64,000 nucleotides of DNA from assembly GCA_947648205.1 (NCBI GenBank), contig CANSNC010000003.1:1-64000 (forward strand). The letters run 5' to 3'. How positions within the stretch are numbered: the stretch's first letter is position 1; the number at the start of each line of letters is the position of its first letter. Positions 1 to 10,469 of the stretch are shown here, one piece after another. The stretch comes from an uncultured Mycoplasma sp. (lineage in GTDB: Bacteria; Bacillota_I; Bacilli_A; Mycoplasmatales; Mycoplasmoidaceae). The notes under the pieces were generated by a model, which saw only the letters and a list, made by a program, of their open reading frames with translations, did no database searches and had not been told where the DNA came from. Position numbers and translations under genes: made by a program.

Positions 1-40
1 TGAAGTGCACATATATTTTACAATATGTGTTGCACTTCAT
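1..40. terminator. Hairpin at the window edge, probable terminator
   Basis: TGAAGTGCA at 1-9 is complementary to TGCACTTCA at 31-39, with inner CATAT/ATATG pairing. A short T-run follows on the plus strand, so it probably ends a plus-strand gene lying left of the window. Confidence 0.55.
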
Positions 41-51
41 TTTTCAATCGA

Positions 52-84
52 GCAATAAACTGATGTATTAAAACACCAGTTTAT
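52..84 (-). terminator. Inverted repeat downstream of trxA
   Basis: AATAAACTG pairs with CAGTTTATT around a loop of about 14 nt, just after the trxA stop. The T-run is on the plus-strand side rather than the minus-strand side. It may therefore serve the incoming plus-strand transcript as well as, or instead of, trxA. Confidence 0.45.
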
Positions 85-88
85 TTTA

Positions 89-415
89 TTAATTTTCATA
101 TTTTTTTATAATGTCTAGAATAAAATCTTTTGGTTTATAACCTACAAATCTTTCTACTTCTTTGCCCTTTCTAAAAAATACAACAGTTGGAACCATTTGT
201 ACATTATATTGAGCAACTATTTGTTCAGCTTCTGAATTATCAATATCAACATCAACAATTGTAATATGACCATAATTGTTTGCAATATCTTCAAGTTCAG
301 GAGCAATCATTTTACAAGGACCACATCATGTAGCACCAAATTTAACAATTGCTACTTGTGTTTGTTTTGTTAATTCCTCAAGATTTTTATCATTTCCAAT
401 TTCTAACTTACTCAT
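89..415 (-). CDS. trxA: Thioredoxin
   Basis: A 108-residue thioredoxin, a cytoplasmic dithiol-disulfide reductant. The redox motif W-C-G-P-C lies near residues 29-33, and its tryptophan is encoded by UGA, so a standard-code reading loses the N-terminal third. The cis-proline region V-P-T-V-V-F-F follows, then the usual C-terminal G-Y-K. The length is typical of the family. The start at 415 is preceded by AAGGAG at good spacing. It lies after the apt terminator and appears to be transcribed alone. Confidence 0.95.
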
Positions 416-508
416 AAATCTTCTCCTTATTAATCATTAACATAATATTATATGTTATATCACTTATTATAAAAAAAATAAGTTTTTTAAAATAAAACAA
501 CTTTATAT

Positions 509-533
509 AAAAAAGATGGTTTCCCATCTTTTA
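509..533 (-). terminator. Terminator of the secDF-apt operon
   Basis: AAAAGATGG and CCATCTTTT form a short stem with a GAAA loop, followed on the minus strand by a T-run. The apt stop codon lies inside the hairpin. Confidence 0.7.
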
Positions 534-1052
534 TTTAAACTTTATTAATGAATAAACTTTTCCAATTAATCTCTGATCTTTAATTAATCCTTCAAGTTCA
601 ATTAAATACATGTGTGCAACAACCAAACTATCAAGTTGTTTTACCATTTCCTGAATAGCACATGATGTTCCTCCAGTTGCAAGTAAATCATCAACAATTA
701 AAACCTTTGAATTTGGTTTAATATCGTTCTTATGAATTTCAAGAATATTATGACCATATTCTAATTCATAGTCAATTGACAATTTAGCTCTTGGTAATTT
801 ATTTGGTTTTCTAACCATGACAAATGGTTTGTTCAATTTTAAAGCTAATGGAACAGCAAACAAATAACCTCTTGATTCAGGAGCAACAATTACATCAAAA
901 TCAATTGATTGTAATAATTTAGCCATTTCATCAATGATAAAATTGATTTTTATAGGATCTAGAAACAAAGGTGTAATATCTCTAAAAACTATTCCTTTTT
1001 TTGGAAAATCATTAATACTTACAATTGCATTTTCTATATCACTTATTTTCAT
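531..1052 (-). CDS. apt: Adenine phosphoribosyltransferase
   Basis: 173 residues. It salvages adenine with PRPP to AMP, an essential route in organisms without purine synthesis. Visible type I PRT features are the N-terminal D-F-P-K-K-G-I-V-F-R-D-I-T-P segment characteristic of APRT, P-E-S-R-G-Y in the substrate loop region, and the PRPP-binding V-L-I-V-D-D-L-L-A-T-G-G-T near residues 117-130. The start lies 9 nt after the secDF stop, so the two are probably co-transcribed. The PRPP it uses would come from prs further along the window. Confidence 0.96.
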   Translation of the reverse strand: MKISDIENAIVSINDFPKKGIVFRDITPLFLDPIKINFIIDEMAKLLQSIDFDVIVAPESRGYLFAVPLALKLNKPFVMVRKPNKLPRAKLSIDYELEYGHNILEIHKNDIKPNSKVLIVDDLLATGGTSCAIQEMVKQLDSLVVAHMYLIELEGLIKDQRLIGKVYSLIKFK

Positions 1053-1061
1053 AAATATATC

Positions 1062-3953
1062 CTAATGAAACTTATTAATTCCTTCTATTAATTCTTCATC
1101 AACATCATCATCTTGTTTAAGATTAATTCTCTTATCAACATTTGCAACAATATTTTTTACATATCTTTGTCTAATGTATAAACTTACAAAATACATAAAT
1201 GGAATTAATATGTAATTAAACATTATTGAAAGTACACTTCCTATTAAAATATACACAAACAGTCACATCATAGAGTATGACCCAAAACCAATAAAAACTA
1301 AAGAAAATATTAATATAACAAAAGCAAGAATTATAACTAAGTTTTTAATGTTGATAATATTTAATGAAATGAAACTTGTCAATTCATCCACTTTTGATAT
1401 TTGTCTCTTATTGAAACGAGTTTTTGTAATAGATATATACATAAAACTTGTTAAAGCTGAAACAATAGAAATAAAAATACAAGAGTAGATAAATAATGAA
1501 TCAATTGGTATTCACACTAAATAAATTATTGATATTGGAGCCAATGTACCTAAACAACTAACAATAAATCAAGGTAATACTGATAATAAATTTAATCTAA
1601 ACACTGCATAAACTGCAATAAATCCATAACCTAACAATATTGCATATAGCCCTGATAGAGAGGTATTAATTGCATATAAAGGATCATTGATTAAAACTGA
1701 AACAGCATGCTGATTTACAATACTAGACAAACTTGCATAAATATCATTTGCAGCAATATTTCCTGTAACTCTGAAATTATAAACTCCATTGCTTACACCA
1801 ATATATTCTCATTTTCCACCAGGCAATAAACTTAATACATAATCTGGATTATGAGCAATATCACCAGTAACTCCATTAGCAACATTAGTATTAATTAAAA
1901 CTGTTGTTGCAATATTATAATATGAAGAATTATGTACACCTGTTGTAAGAACAAGTATTAAACCAATTAAAAATAACAAAAATGCAATAGTAATGAATGT
2001 TGGAAAAATAATTTTTTTATATTTAATTCCAAATTTATTAATCTTTTCAAAATTATAAGAATAATTTTTATTACTATTAAATCATAAATATAATTTTGGA
2101 TTTCATAATCATGTATTATCTCTAATTAAAAAATTTGGCAATATATAATAAATTGCTACTGATGCAATTGTAACTAAAGAAACCAATATTAATACTAACC
2201 CAAAATCAATAATTTCACCCTTACCAACAAACACAAGTCCTAAACCTAAAAGTAGTGGTAAAACATTAATATCAATGATAGTAAATAATGATTTTTTGAA
2301 AGTATTCATCAATGAATCAAAAACTGAATGCCTATCTTTAAATGATTTTCTCATCCGCTCAACAAACAAACAGACAGACATTGTACAACACAATATTCCA
2401 ACTAATAATCCAACAATGGTTGATATAGAAAAATTAATATTTAAAACAACCAATAGTGAAGCAGAAAAGACTGAAGATGCAATAATTGCAAATGCTCCAA
2501 ATATTCCAGGTATCCTATATAAAATTGAAACAATTATTGCAATCATAATAACAACAATTCCCAATGATAACATAGTTGATTCATATGCATCTAAACCAAC
2601 TGTACCAGAATTTAAAAATGACTTATTAATTCAAGCACTTCCAGAAAATGGATATTGTCTTGCTGTTAAAGCATTGTTAATGTATAAAGGTGCACTAACA
2701 ACCATAGTTGTTAATCTATTAATTAAATCTGTTTGTTGTTGTTCAGTTGTTGAAGATTGCAAACTAATTTTTGTAATAAGTGGTGTCCCACCTGCTCTTG
2801 GTGCAACAGTATTATCATTTAATGATTTTTCACTATTATTGTTGTTGTTTGAATCTCCATTATCTGTACTTCCATCATCTTTATTACTACCAATGACAGC
2901 AGAATCTGGAAACCAATCATTATAGTTATCATAAGTAATTGTTCCTAATATATTTTTATCAACAATAGTTTTTAATGATGAATCACCATTAGCTTCAGCA
3001 CTTGCTCTTGTAGTTGAACTTGATTCACTACTAGAACTTGAAGCAGCCATTTTGTAATAATATAAAAGATTATCTCTTGTAATAGGATCATTTGATCCAG
3101 TACCAGTTGAGGCAGCAGAAGCTCAAGTTTGATATTCTGTAGGAAGAGTATTAAAATTGAATAATTCATTTTCTGTTGGATTATTTTTCACTCTTAAACC
3201 CAAATATTTTGCATATCTCAACTTTGATACAAGACCATCAATATCTTGAAAAACAATTCATTCTAGTTTTGTTGTTGAAGAAGCTTCTTTTTGTTCATTA
3301 AACTTATCAATTGATAAAGGATCTGAATTCTTGATATTAAAAGTAACACCATAATTTGTTGTAGCATTATTTGTAGCTAATTTTGAACGGCTATCTTTTG
3401 CAACAGTATTTAAATCTATATGTTCTTGTGTAATAACACTTGAATACATTAAATTATTATTTGTATAAGAACCCAATGTTTTTGGAATTTTAGTATCTGT
3501 TCCCTCAGGATTATATTGTTGTATTTCTAATCTAGAACTATTATATGAATCTAAAGCAATAAAAGTTGGGTTTTGATTAACCTTTTTTTCTCCTTGATAC
3601 TCAATAGTATTCACATTTAATCTTTCAGTATAAATATAACCAAGATTTGATTTTATATCATTTCCTTCTTTTAACTCATATTCAACTGATTTTACATTCA
3701 CATTTTGTGATAACAATCAATTAGTAAAAGATTCAGAAGAACTTTTTAACATACTAATTTGTTCTTCTTTGCTATTAGCATTACTTATGTCTAATTGAAA
3801 TGACATAAAGAAGCTATCACCAAAAGCACCTTTTTGTGTGTTGTTTTTGCCAATATTAATAGAACCAAAAACCATAGCAACAATAGAAGCTATGAATAAA
3901 AATGTTATTAACAGAAATTTATATATTTTATTTTGATTCTTTTTAAATTGCAT
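1062..3953 (-). CDS. secDF: Protein translocase subunit SecDF (fused)
   Basis: 963 residues, intact only with UGA as Trp. An N-terminal membrane segment (about residues 12-31) is followed by a long extracytoplasmic region of about 430 residues. That region ends in a Ser/Asn-rich stretch and a loop with A-G-G-T-P-L. A SecD-type multi-span block comes next, with a G-L-L-V-G ... V-E-R-M-R-K motif and T-I-I-D-I-N. A second SecF-like membrane block and a charged tail close the protein. SecDF uses the ion gradient to help preproteins through SecYEG. The extracytoplasmic half is poorly conserved and was assigned by position. The gene sits between apt and rsh, an order I remember from M. genitalium. 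Confidence 0.82.
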
Positions 3954-4082
3954 AATACCATATTATTATACAACATTACACAATTGTAAATACAATAAAC
4001 ATAATTTTAAAAATGTTTAATAATAATATATATAATCTTGTAGTGAATAAAAAACTACTAAAATAATGTATTAAGGTGTGTT

Positions 4083-6209
4083 ATGAATACTAATTTAAAT
4101 AAAAGATATGCTGTTTTGTCAAATGCATTAACAAAGATGAAATTTAATAATGAAGAAAAAAAGGGAATAAAAAAAGCTTATGAATTTGCCCTAAGAAAGC
4201 ATGGCAGTCAACTAAGAAGAAGTGGTGAACCTTATATTATTCATCCACTAGAAACAGCAATTTACTTGGTTGAATGAAAAATGGATACTCCAACAATAAT
4301 AACAGGGTTGCTACATGATGTTCTTGAAGATACAGAAACAACAGAAGAAGAATTGACATCAAAGTTTGGCAATAATATTACTGAAATGGTAAAAGCAGTT
4401 ACAAAAGTTTCTAAATTATCAGAAGAAAATAGATCTAGAGAAAATTATGAAAATACTAACAATGAATATTTAATTAGAGTTATTATGTCAGTTTCTAAAG
4501 ACCTTAGACCTGTAATGGTAAAACTAGCAGATAGAATGCATAATATGTCTACAATTCATCATTTAAAAAAAGAAAAACAAAAAAGAATAGCTAATGAAAC
4601 ATTTCATATATATGCTAATGTAGCAGGAAGATTGGGTATGTATCAACAAAAATCAATGCTACTAGATTTATCTTTTGCTGTATTAGACCCTGAAAACTAT
4701 GATGAAACAAAAAAGAAAATTGACACTTTTATTGATTCTAATAAAGACAATATAAACAAATTTAAAATAGAATTTGAAAATATTCTTAAAAAAAATAATA
4801 TAGATGCATATGTACTAGAAAGAATAAAGGGAATTTATTCAACTTATAAAAAAATACAAAAAGGTATGGACCCTATAAATATCCATGATATTTATGCTAT
4901 TAGAATTATAGGAAATTATGATGTAATTAAATGTTATCAAATATTAGGTCTTGCACATATAAATTTTACTTTTTTACCACAAACATTCAAAGATTATATA
5001 TCATCACCAAAATTAAATTTATATCAATCACTTCACACAACTATTGCATACAATAAAATGTTAATTGAAATCCAAATACGTAATTTAGTTATGGACAATG
5101 TTGCAAATTATGGGGTTGCAGCTCATTGAATTTATAAGGATAATGAAGGATCAGATGAACTTGTAACAGACTCTTTGTTAAAAGATGTTATTGATGAAAA
5201 TGAAATAACAGCACAAAGAATAAAAAATATTTCTAGAATTAAAATTTTTGATGTTCTTCTTTTAAACAATAACAAATGATATGTTGTTACTGAAAATTCT
5301 ACTGTATTAGATTTAGCATATAGATATAATAAAGAAAAAATTGGTTATGTAAAAAATATACTAAAAGATAATGTTAGAGTGCCTTTAACATACAATCCAA
5401 TTAAAAATGATATTTTTACAATTGAGTATTCCAACAAACTTGAAGTAAATAACGATTGATATAATTATGTAACAACAAATGAGGCTAAAAATTATATAAA
5501 TGAAATATCAAATAGTGATTCTCTTACAAAGGAAACTGAAATTATTTCAAAAATTAGAGAATATTTAAAAAATGATATAGAAAGTGCAAGCGAAATTAAA
5601 AAAAGAATAAAATTTTTAAATTTTAACTATTTGACTGAATATCTAAATTTTTATCAAAAAAATATAAACATTGATCAAGAAACATTGTATGGATTTTTTA
5701 GTAAAAAACAAAAGTGAAAAAAATATTATTCAAAATTGTCTGATGCAAAAGAAAAAACAAGTTTATCTGCATTTAATATAATTGACAAAAATATAATTCA
5801 CTATAAAAAAATTAAATTTCCAGATTGTTGTTCAAAAGTACCTGGCTTACAAATAATTGGATGTTTAGAAAAATCTGTTTTATATGTTCATAAGTTTAAT
5901 TGTCCAAATGTTGAAAATTACACAAAAAGATATGTACTTGATTGAGACAACGAAAAGCTAAAAGAATTTTCAAGAATGTATTATTGTTCATTAAGTGTTA
6001 CATATGATTCAACATTTATTAAAATTAATTCAATCATTCATCTTATAACAAGTATGGGTATTGAAATAGTATATTTACAAACAATTAAATTAAACAATCA
6101 TAGTAAATTAACAACATTCAAATTAAAAATAAATAATTTTAATGTTATTAGAAAACTTGTAAATGATATGTATTTTAAATATGAAAACATTTTAATTAAG
6201 ATAATTTAA
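4083..6209 (+). CDS. rsh: Bifunctional (p)ppGpp synthetase/hydrolase (Rel/Spo)
   Basis: 708 residues. It makes and breaks the stringent-response alarmone (p)ppGpp. The HD hydrolase domain comes first: H54 in Y-I-I-H-P-L-E, then H78-D79 in L-L-H-D-V-L-E-D-T. The synthetase follows, with R-I-K-G-I-Y, H-D-I-Y-A-I-R-I-I, F-K-D-Y-I-S-S-P-K and Y-Q-S-L-H-T-T, then E-I-Q-I-R and A-A-H-W (the W is UGA). A TGS domain and a C-terminal ACT domain (about the last 75 residues) are present, so this is a full-length 'long RSH'. Both catalytic halves look intact. AAGGTG precedes the start. It is divergent from secDF and ends in a strong terminator. Confidence 0.95.
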
Positions 6210-6233
6210 AAAGATGCTTGTTAGCATCTTTTT
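6208..6233. terminator. Terminator after rsh
   Basis: AAAGATGCT and AGCATCTTT enclose a TTGT-type loop, with an A-run on one side and a T-run on the other. It can serve rsh on the plus strand and the small minus-strand gene that ends at 6280. Confidence 0.85.
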
Positions 6234-6279
6234 AAACATATATTTTATTTAAGGATCGTGAAAAACAAAAAACATTTTT

Positions 6280-6558
6280 TTACATGAATATATTTGATTT
6301 AGATGGATACTTTGACAGTCTATAACTAATTTTTGACTTTGAATAATTTGGCGAATAATTACTTGTCTTCTGATTAGATTCATCATTTGATACAAATGAT
6401 GTTACTATTGTAAAAATAAATTGCAAAATAGAAAGAACAGTAGAACCAATTATTCCAAATCCAATAGAATTATTTCAAAAATTATTAGATTGAGCATTTT
6501 TACTTCCACCAAAAATAATTTTTTTATCTTTTTTGGATAACTTATATTTTTCTATCAT
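6280..6558 (-). CDS. Small single-span membrane protein, unknown function
   Basis: A 92-residue ORF read with UGA as Trp. Its ribosome binding site GGGGAGGT is the best in the window, 6 nt before the ATG, which is the main reason to call it a gene. A lysine-rich N-terminus is followed by a Gly/Asn segment, one hydrophobic stretch (about residues 32-56), and a Ser/Asn/Tyr/Lys-rich tail. I recognise no family. It stands alone between the rsh terminator and ackA, on the opposite strand to both. It could be a small membrane regulator or a peptide-like product; the sequence does not decide. Confidence 0.7.
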
Positions 6559-6739
6559 TTTTACCTCCCCAATTATATATACGTAAAGTTTTATGTAAAA
6601 TTAGAATTTTTTTACCAAAAAACATAAAATTATATTTATTTATCACATATTTTTTCATATTTCTTTTTAAAAGCAAATTTTTATATTTAAAAATTTGTTA
6701 AAATATATTTGAATTATTTTTATATTAAGCGAGGAATTT

Positions 6740-7930
6740 ATGAATTACATATTAGTAGTTAATGCTGGTTCAAGTTCAATCAAATTTAGATTATATTCTG
6801 AAAGCAATTTAGTAGAAATTGCTTCTGCACTATGTGAAAGAATTGAAATAGACGGATTATTTAAAATATCTTACCAAACAAATGATAAGCTTGAAAAATT
6901 TGAAGAAAAAACAAATTTTAGTAGTCATGAGGTAGCAATAGATTATTGTTTAAAAAAATTAGTTGATTTAAAAATTGTTAGCAATTTAAATGAAATAACT
7001 GGTGTTGGTCATAGAGTTGTTCAAGGAGGAGAAATAAGTCAATCAAGTTTGATAGATGCAAAAGTTTTAGCAGAAATAGAAAAATGTATTAAACTTGCTC
7101 CTTTACATAACAAACCAGAATTAGAAGTTATTAAAATTATTAACAAAAAAATACCTAATTCTAAACCAGTTGCTGTATTTGATACTTCATTCCATACAAC
7201 TATTCCAAAATTAAACAATTACTATCCTATCCCAAAGAAATGAGTTGACTCATTTAAAATAAAAAAATATGGTTTTCATGGGACATCATACAGATATATA
7301 TATGAAAAAATGGAATCAATAATTAAAAAAGGTAGACCATTAAATTTAATAGTTTGTCATTTGGGAAATGGCGCAAGTATATGTTGTATTAAAAATGGAA
7401 AATCATTTGATACAACTATGGGATTCACTCCTATGGCAGGATTGATAATGGGAACACGTTGTGGTGATATTGATCCTTCAATTGCAGATTATTTAATAAA
7501 CCAAGAAAAAAATTCTGCTACTGCAGTCTTTAATTCTTATAATAAAGAATCAGGTTTAAAAGCAATATGTGGAAGTTCTGATTTTAGAGATATTAATGCA
7601 AATGTATTACCTGGTAATGAATTTGAATTTGCAAGAGATATATTTGCTCAAAAAGTTGCAAATACTATCAGTGTATATTTAAACCATTTAGAAAATAAAA
7701 TTGATGGAATTGTATTTACTGGTGGTATCGGCGAAAATGATGACATAGTAAGAAACATTATTTGTAAAAAAATATTTGTCAAAAAAATTAGTGTTAATGC
7801 TTCAAAAAACAAATTAAAATATGATGACTACAAAAAAATTAGTGGCTTATTTTCTCCAGTAAAAGTTTATGCTGTTAGAACTAATGAAGAATTGAAGATA
7901 GCACAAGATACAAAAAGTTTTATAAAATAA
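6740..7930 (+). CDS. ackA: Acetate kinase
   Basis: 396 residues, the usual family length. It converts acetyl phosphate and ADP to acetate and ATP, the last energy-yielding step of the fermentative route that begins with pyruvate made by Pyk. All signatures are present: V-N-A-G-S-S-S-I-K-F at the N-terminus, G-H-R-V-V-Q-G-G, F-D-T-S-F-H, Y-G-F-H-G-T-S-Y, H-L-G-N-G-A-S, D-T-T-M-G-F-T-P and F-T-G-G-I-G-E-N. One in-frame UGA (Trp) lies after P-I-P-K-K. GCGAGG precedes the start. Monocistronic, with its own terminator. Confidence 0.97.
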
Positions 7931-7941
7931 AAATATAAATT

Positions 7942-7973
7942 AAATACTTGTAATTAATAGTTACAAGTATTTT
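7942..7973 (+). terminator. Terminator after ackA
   Basis: AAATACTTGTAA and TTACAAGTATTT form a 12-bp stem around a 7-nt loop, followed by TTATTATTT. Confidence 0.8.
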
Positions 7974-8021
7974 ATTATTTATTTAACTACTTTAATATAA
8001 TTTATATTATTGAGGAAAATT

Positions 8022-9098
8022 ATGAAAACAATTAGAGAACAAACAGTACCTATTTTTGTTAAGGATATACAAATTGGTGGTAATAATAAAGTAGTAATCC
8101 AATCTATGACAACTACAAAAACAAATGATCTAGAATCTACAATAAAACAAATTAAACAATTAGTAAAAGAAGGTTGTGAACTTGTAAGAGTTGCTGTTCT
8201 TGATGATAATGATGCAAATGCACTAAAATATATTGTTGATAATTCTCCATGTCCTATAATAGCAGATATACATTTCAATCCAATGCTTGCCATAAAAGCT
8301 ATAGATAATGGTGTTGCAAAAATTAGATTAAACCCAGGAAATATAAAAAATAAAGAAGATTTACAAAAAATTATTACAAAAGCAAATAGCAAAAATATTC
8401 CAATAAGAGTTGGAGTTAACAGTGGTTCATTACCAACTGATTTAGTTAAAAAATTTGGTGTTACTGCTAAATCAATGATAATTGCTGCTAAAAGATATAT
8501 TGATATATTTGAACAAAATGGATTTACAAATATTGTTATTTCTTTAAAAGCAACAGACCCTTTATTAGCAATAGAGTCATACAAATTAGCATCTAAAATT
8601 TTTAAATATCCATTACATATTGGAATAACAGAAGCAGGTTCTTTATTTAATGGAACAATTAAATCATCTGCTGGCTTAGGAGTCTTACTATATAATGGTA
8701 TTGGAAATACAATTAGAATTTCATTAACTGGTAATCCAATAAGCGAAATAAAAGTATGTAAAAAGCTTTTAAATACATTTGGATTATATGAAAATTTAGT
8801 TGATGTAATCTCTTGTCCCACTTGTGGAAGATTAAATTTTAAATTAGAACCTATTGTTCAAGAAATTGAGGATTACACTAAAGAAATGAAATTTCCATTA
8901 AAAATTGCAATACTTGGATGTGCTGTTAATGGGCCAGGAGAAGCAAAAGAAGCAGATATTGGCATTGCTGGTGGAAATGGTAGTGGAATAATTTTTGAAA
9001 AAGGTAAAGTTATTAAAACAGTTAATGAAAATGAATTAGTTAGTGAATTAAAAAAAATTATTGATTTGAAATATAAAGAATTTAAAAAAGGGAAATAA
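8022..9098 (+). CDS. ispG: 4-hydroxy-3-methylbut-2-enyl diphosphate synthase
   Basis: 358 residues. It is the iron-sulfur enzyme for the penultimate step of the MEP isoprenoid pathway. The TIM-barrel part shows Q-S-M-T-T-T, I-A-D-I-H-F-N-P, K-I-R-L-N-P-G-N-I, R-V-G-V-N-S-G-S-L and G-I-T-E-A-G. The 4Fe-4S ligands are C-P-T-C (about residue 265) and G-C-A-V-N-G-P-G-E (about residue 300). I chose ATG at 8022. A TTG 12 nt upstream is in frame but overlaps the TGAGGA ribosome binding site. The next gene starts 1 nt after the stop. No other MEP gene is in this window. Confidence 0.95.
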   Translation: MKTIREQTVPIFVKDIQIGGNNKVVIQSMTTTKTNDLESTIKQIKQLVKEGCELVRVAVLDDNDANALKYIVDNSPCPIIADIHFNPMLAIKAIDNGVAKIRLNPGNIKNKEDLQKIITKANSKNIPIRVGVNSGSLPTDLVKKFGVTAKSMIIAAKRYIDIFEQNGFTNIVISLKATDPLLAIESYKLASKIFKYPLHIGITEAGSLFNGTIKSSAGLGVLLYNGIGNTIRISLTGNPISEIKVCKKLLNTFGLYENLVDVISCPTCGRLNFKLEPIVQEIEDYTKEMKFPLKIAILGCAVNGPGEAKEADIGIAGGNGSGIIFEKGKVIKTVNENELVSELKKIIDLKYKEFKKGK

Positions 9099-9099
9099 T

Positions 9100-9690
9100 A
9101 TGATAAATATTTTTTATAATAAAAAAGGTTTAAATGATATTTTAATTGTAAAGGTTAATTCATCAACAAATATATCTAGATCAATTAAAAATAATTCATT
9201 TTTGATTAATTTTGATAATGATAAGGTACATTCTATTTCAATTAAAAATGTAAGTAATTTTATAGATATAAATGAAGGATATTTGAACTATGATAATCAA
9301 ATAAAAAACTTCATTTTAAAAATAACAAATATAAATTTAGATGAATATGATAATAAAAAATTTATTATAGGTGAAATTGTTGAAATTAAAGATATTCCAA
9401 ATACACATTTACATGTTTGTAAAGTCAATATTGGTAATCAAACTTTACAAATAGTTTGTGGTGCAAAAAATGTAAAAAATAATATGAAAGTTGTAGTTGC
9501 TCAAATAGGAACAATTATGCCAAATGGAATGGTAATTAATAAAGGTAAATTACAAGGATTTGATTCTTTTGGTATGCTATGTAGTGAAAAAGAACTTTTT
9601 AATAAAGACATAATATCAACAGGAATATTAGAAATAACAGAAAAATATAGTATTGGAGATGAATTTGTAGAACACTATAATAACAATTAA
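9100..9690 (+). CDS. YtpR-like tRNA-binding (EMAP/OB-fold) protein
   Basis: 196 residues. The C-terminal half is a tRNA-binding OB-fold like that at the N-terminus of PheT: I-G-E-I-V-E-I-K, P-N-T-H-L-H-V-C-K-V-N-I-G, I-V-C-G-A-K-N-V, K-V-V-V-A-Q-I-G-T-I-M-P-N-G and G-M-L-C-S-E-K-E-L. The N-terminal 90 residues are weakly conserved, as in the YtpR family. The closest match in this window is the N-terminus of PheT at 40674-41384. A role in binding tRNA or in translation quality control is inferred from the fold only. It is translationally coupled to ispG. Confidence 0.85.
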   Translation: MINIFYNKKGLNDILIVKVNSSTNISRSIKNNSFLINFDNDKVHSISIKNVSNFIDINEGYLNYDNQIKNFILKITNINLDEYDNKKFIIGEIVEIKDIPNTHLHVCKVNIGNQTLQIVCGAKNVKNNMKVVVAQIGTIMPNGMVINKGKLQGFDSFGMLCSEKELFNKDIISTGILEITEKYSIGDEFVEHYNNN

Positions 9691-9705
9691 TGAAAATAAA
9701 AAAAT

Positions 9706-9738
9706 AAAAAATAGACTAAATAATTTAGTCTATTTTTT
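9706..9738. terminator. Bidirectional terminator between ytpR-like gene and PEBP operon
   Basis: A near-perfect palindrome of about 16 bp, AAAAAATAGACTAAAT and its complement, between convergent genes. The stop codon of the minus-strand PEBP gene (9730-9732) lies inside the stem. Confidence 0.85.
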
Positions 9739-10467
9739 TAATTTAATATTCAAATCTTTACAGTATTTGTTATTTTCCAATGAATTAGAAGAATCATTTT
9801 TGTATTTAAAACAAAGTGTTCAAGATCCAACAACATGGTTCATAATAGACTGAAGCATGTCACCAACATAAAATGGTTTATTTAATTTTGACTTAACCAA
9901 TGGCTCAAATGATTCAATGTATTCTAATTTGTCTGCATCAACATCTAGTCCAAACACAGTTACAAAATAATGTGTTTCAACAAATGGAAAAATAGGACCA
10001 ACATAAATACATGAATCTTCCCAGTTGTCTGCTAACAAAGATTTTGGTAAATTATTTTTAAGTTTTTCTTTTTTATCATTTTGGTCAAAGTAATATTCAG
10101 TTGTAGAATTATGCCCTTGTCACAAAATGTCTTTTGTAAAGTTTTTACTTTTTTTATTTTTTCATTTAACAAAATCCAATAATGATTGGTCATCATATAA
10201 TTCATTTTCTTTTATGTTTACAACAATCCAATGAATATACTGTGAGCCAATCAATTTATTACTATCATATGATTCCATAACTAATGCATATGATTTTGCT
10301 CCACTAATCTTTTTTCATCATAAAGGAAATGAGTGACTAGGAAATTTTGTAATATTTTTATTACATGAATTTATACCATATTTATTTGATAAATATCCTC
10401 TTGAATCAATTGCAGGAGAATATATTTCATCTCTATTTCCCACTCTTCATTTTATATTCTTATACAT
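9730..10467 (-). CDS. PEBP (YbhB/YbcL, Raf-kinase-inhibitor-like) family protein, copy A
   Basis: 245 residues when UGA is read as Trp. The PEBP fold is indicated by these motifs in order: S-P-A-I-D-S-R-G (near residue 17), P-L-W-W then S-Y-A-L-V-M-E-S-Y-D, H-W-I-V-V-N-I, Y-V-G-P-I-F-P-F-V-E-T-H-Y-F-V-T-V-F-G-L-D, and H-V-V-G-S-W-T-L. The H-W-x-V-x-N-I and P-x-x-T-H-x-Y/F segments line the anion/phosphate-binding pocket in this family. Longer than the usual 160-180 residues. No signal peptide, so it is probably cytoplasmic. Natural ligand unknown. The start lies 2 nt after the stop of copy B. Confidence 0.75.
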
Positions 10468-10469
10468 AA

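Noticed and set aside
2275-2925. Long plus-strand ORF opposite secDF
   Set aside because: Antisense shadow of a conserved membrane protein; no ribosome binding site and no recognisable domain.
8010-8021. TTG start for ispG, 12 nt upstream
   Set aside because: The TTG lies within the TGAGGA Shine-Dalgarno that serves the ATG at 8022.
7979-8821. Long minus-strand ORF opposite ispG
   Set aside because: Shadow of IspG, which has all family motifs; the reverse reading has only composition-driven hydrophobic residues.
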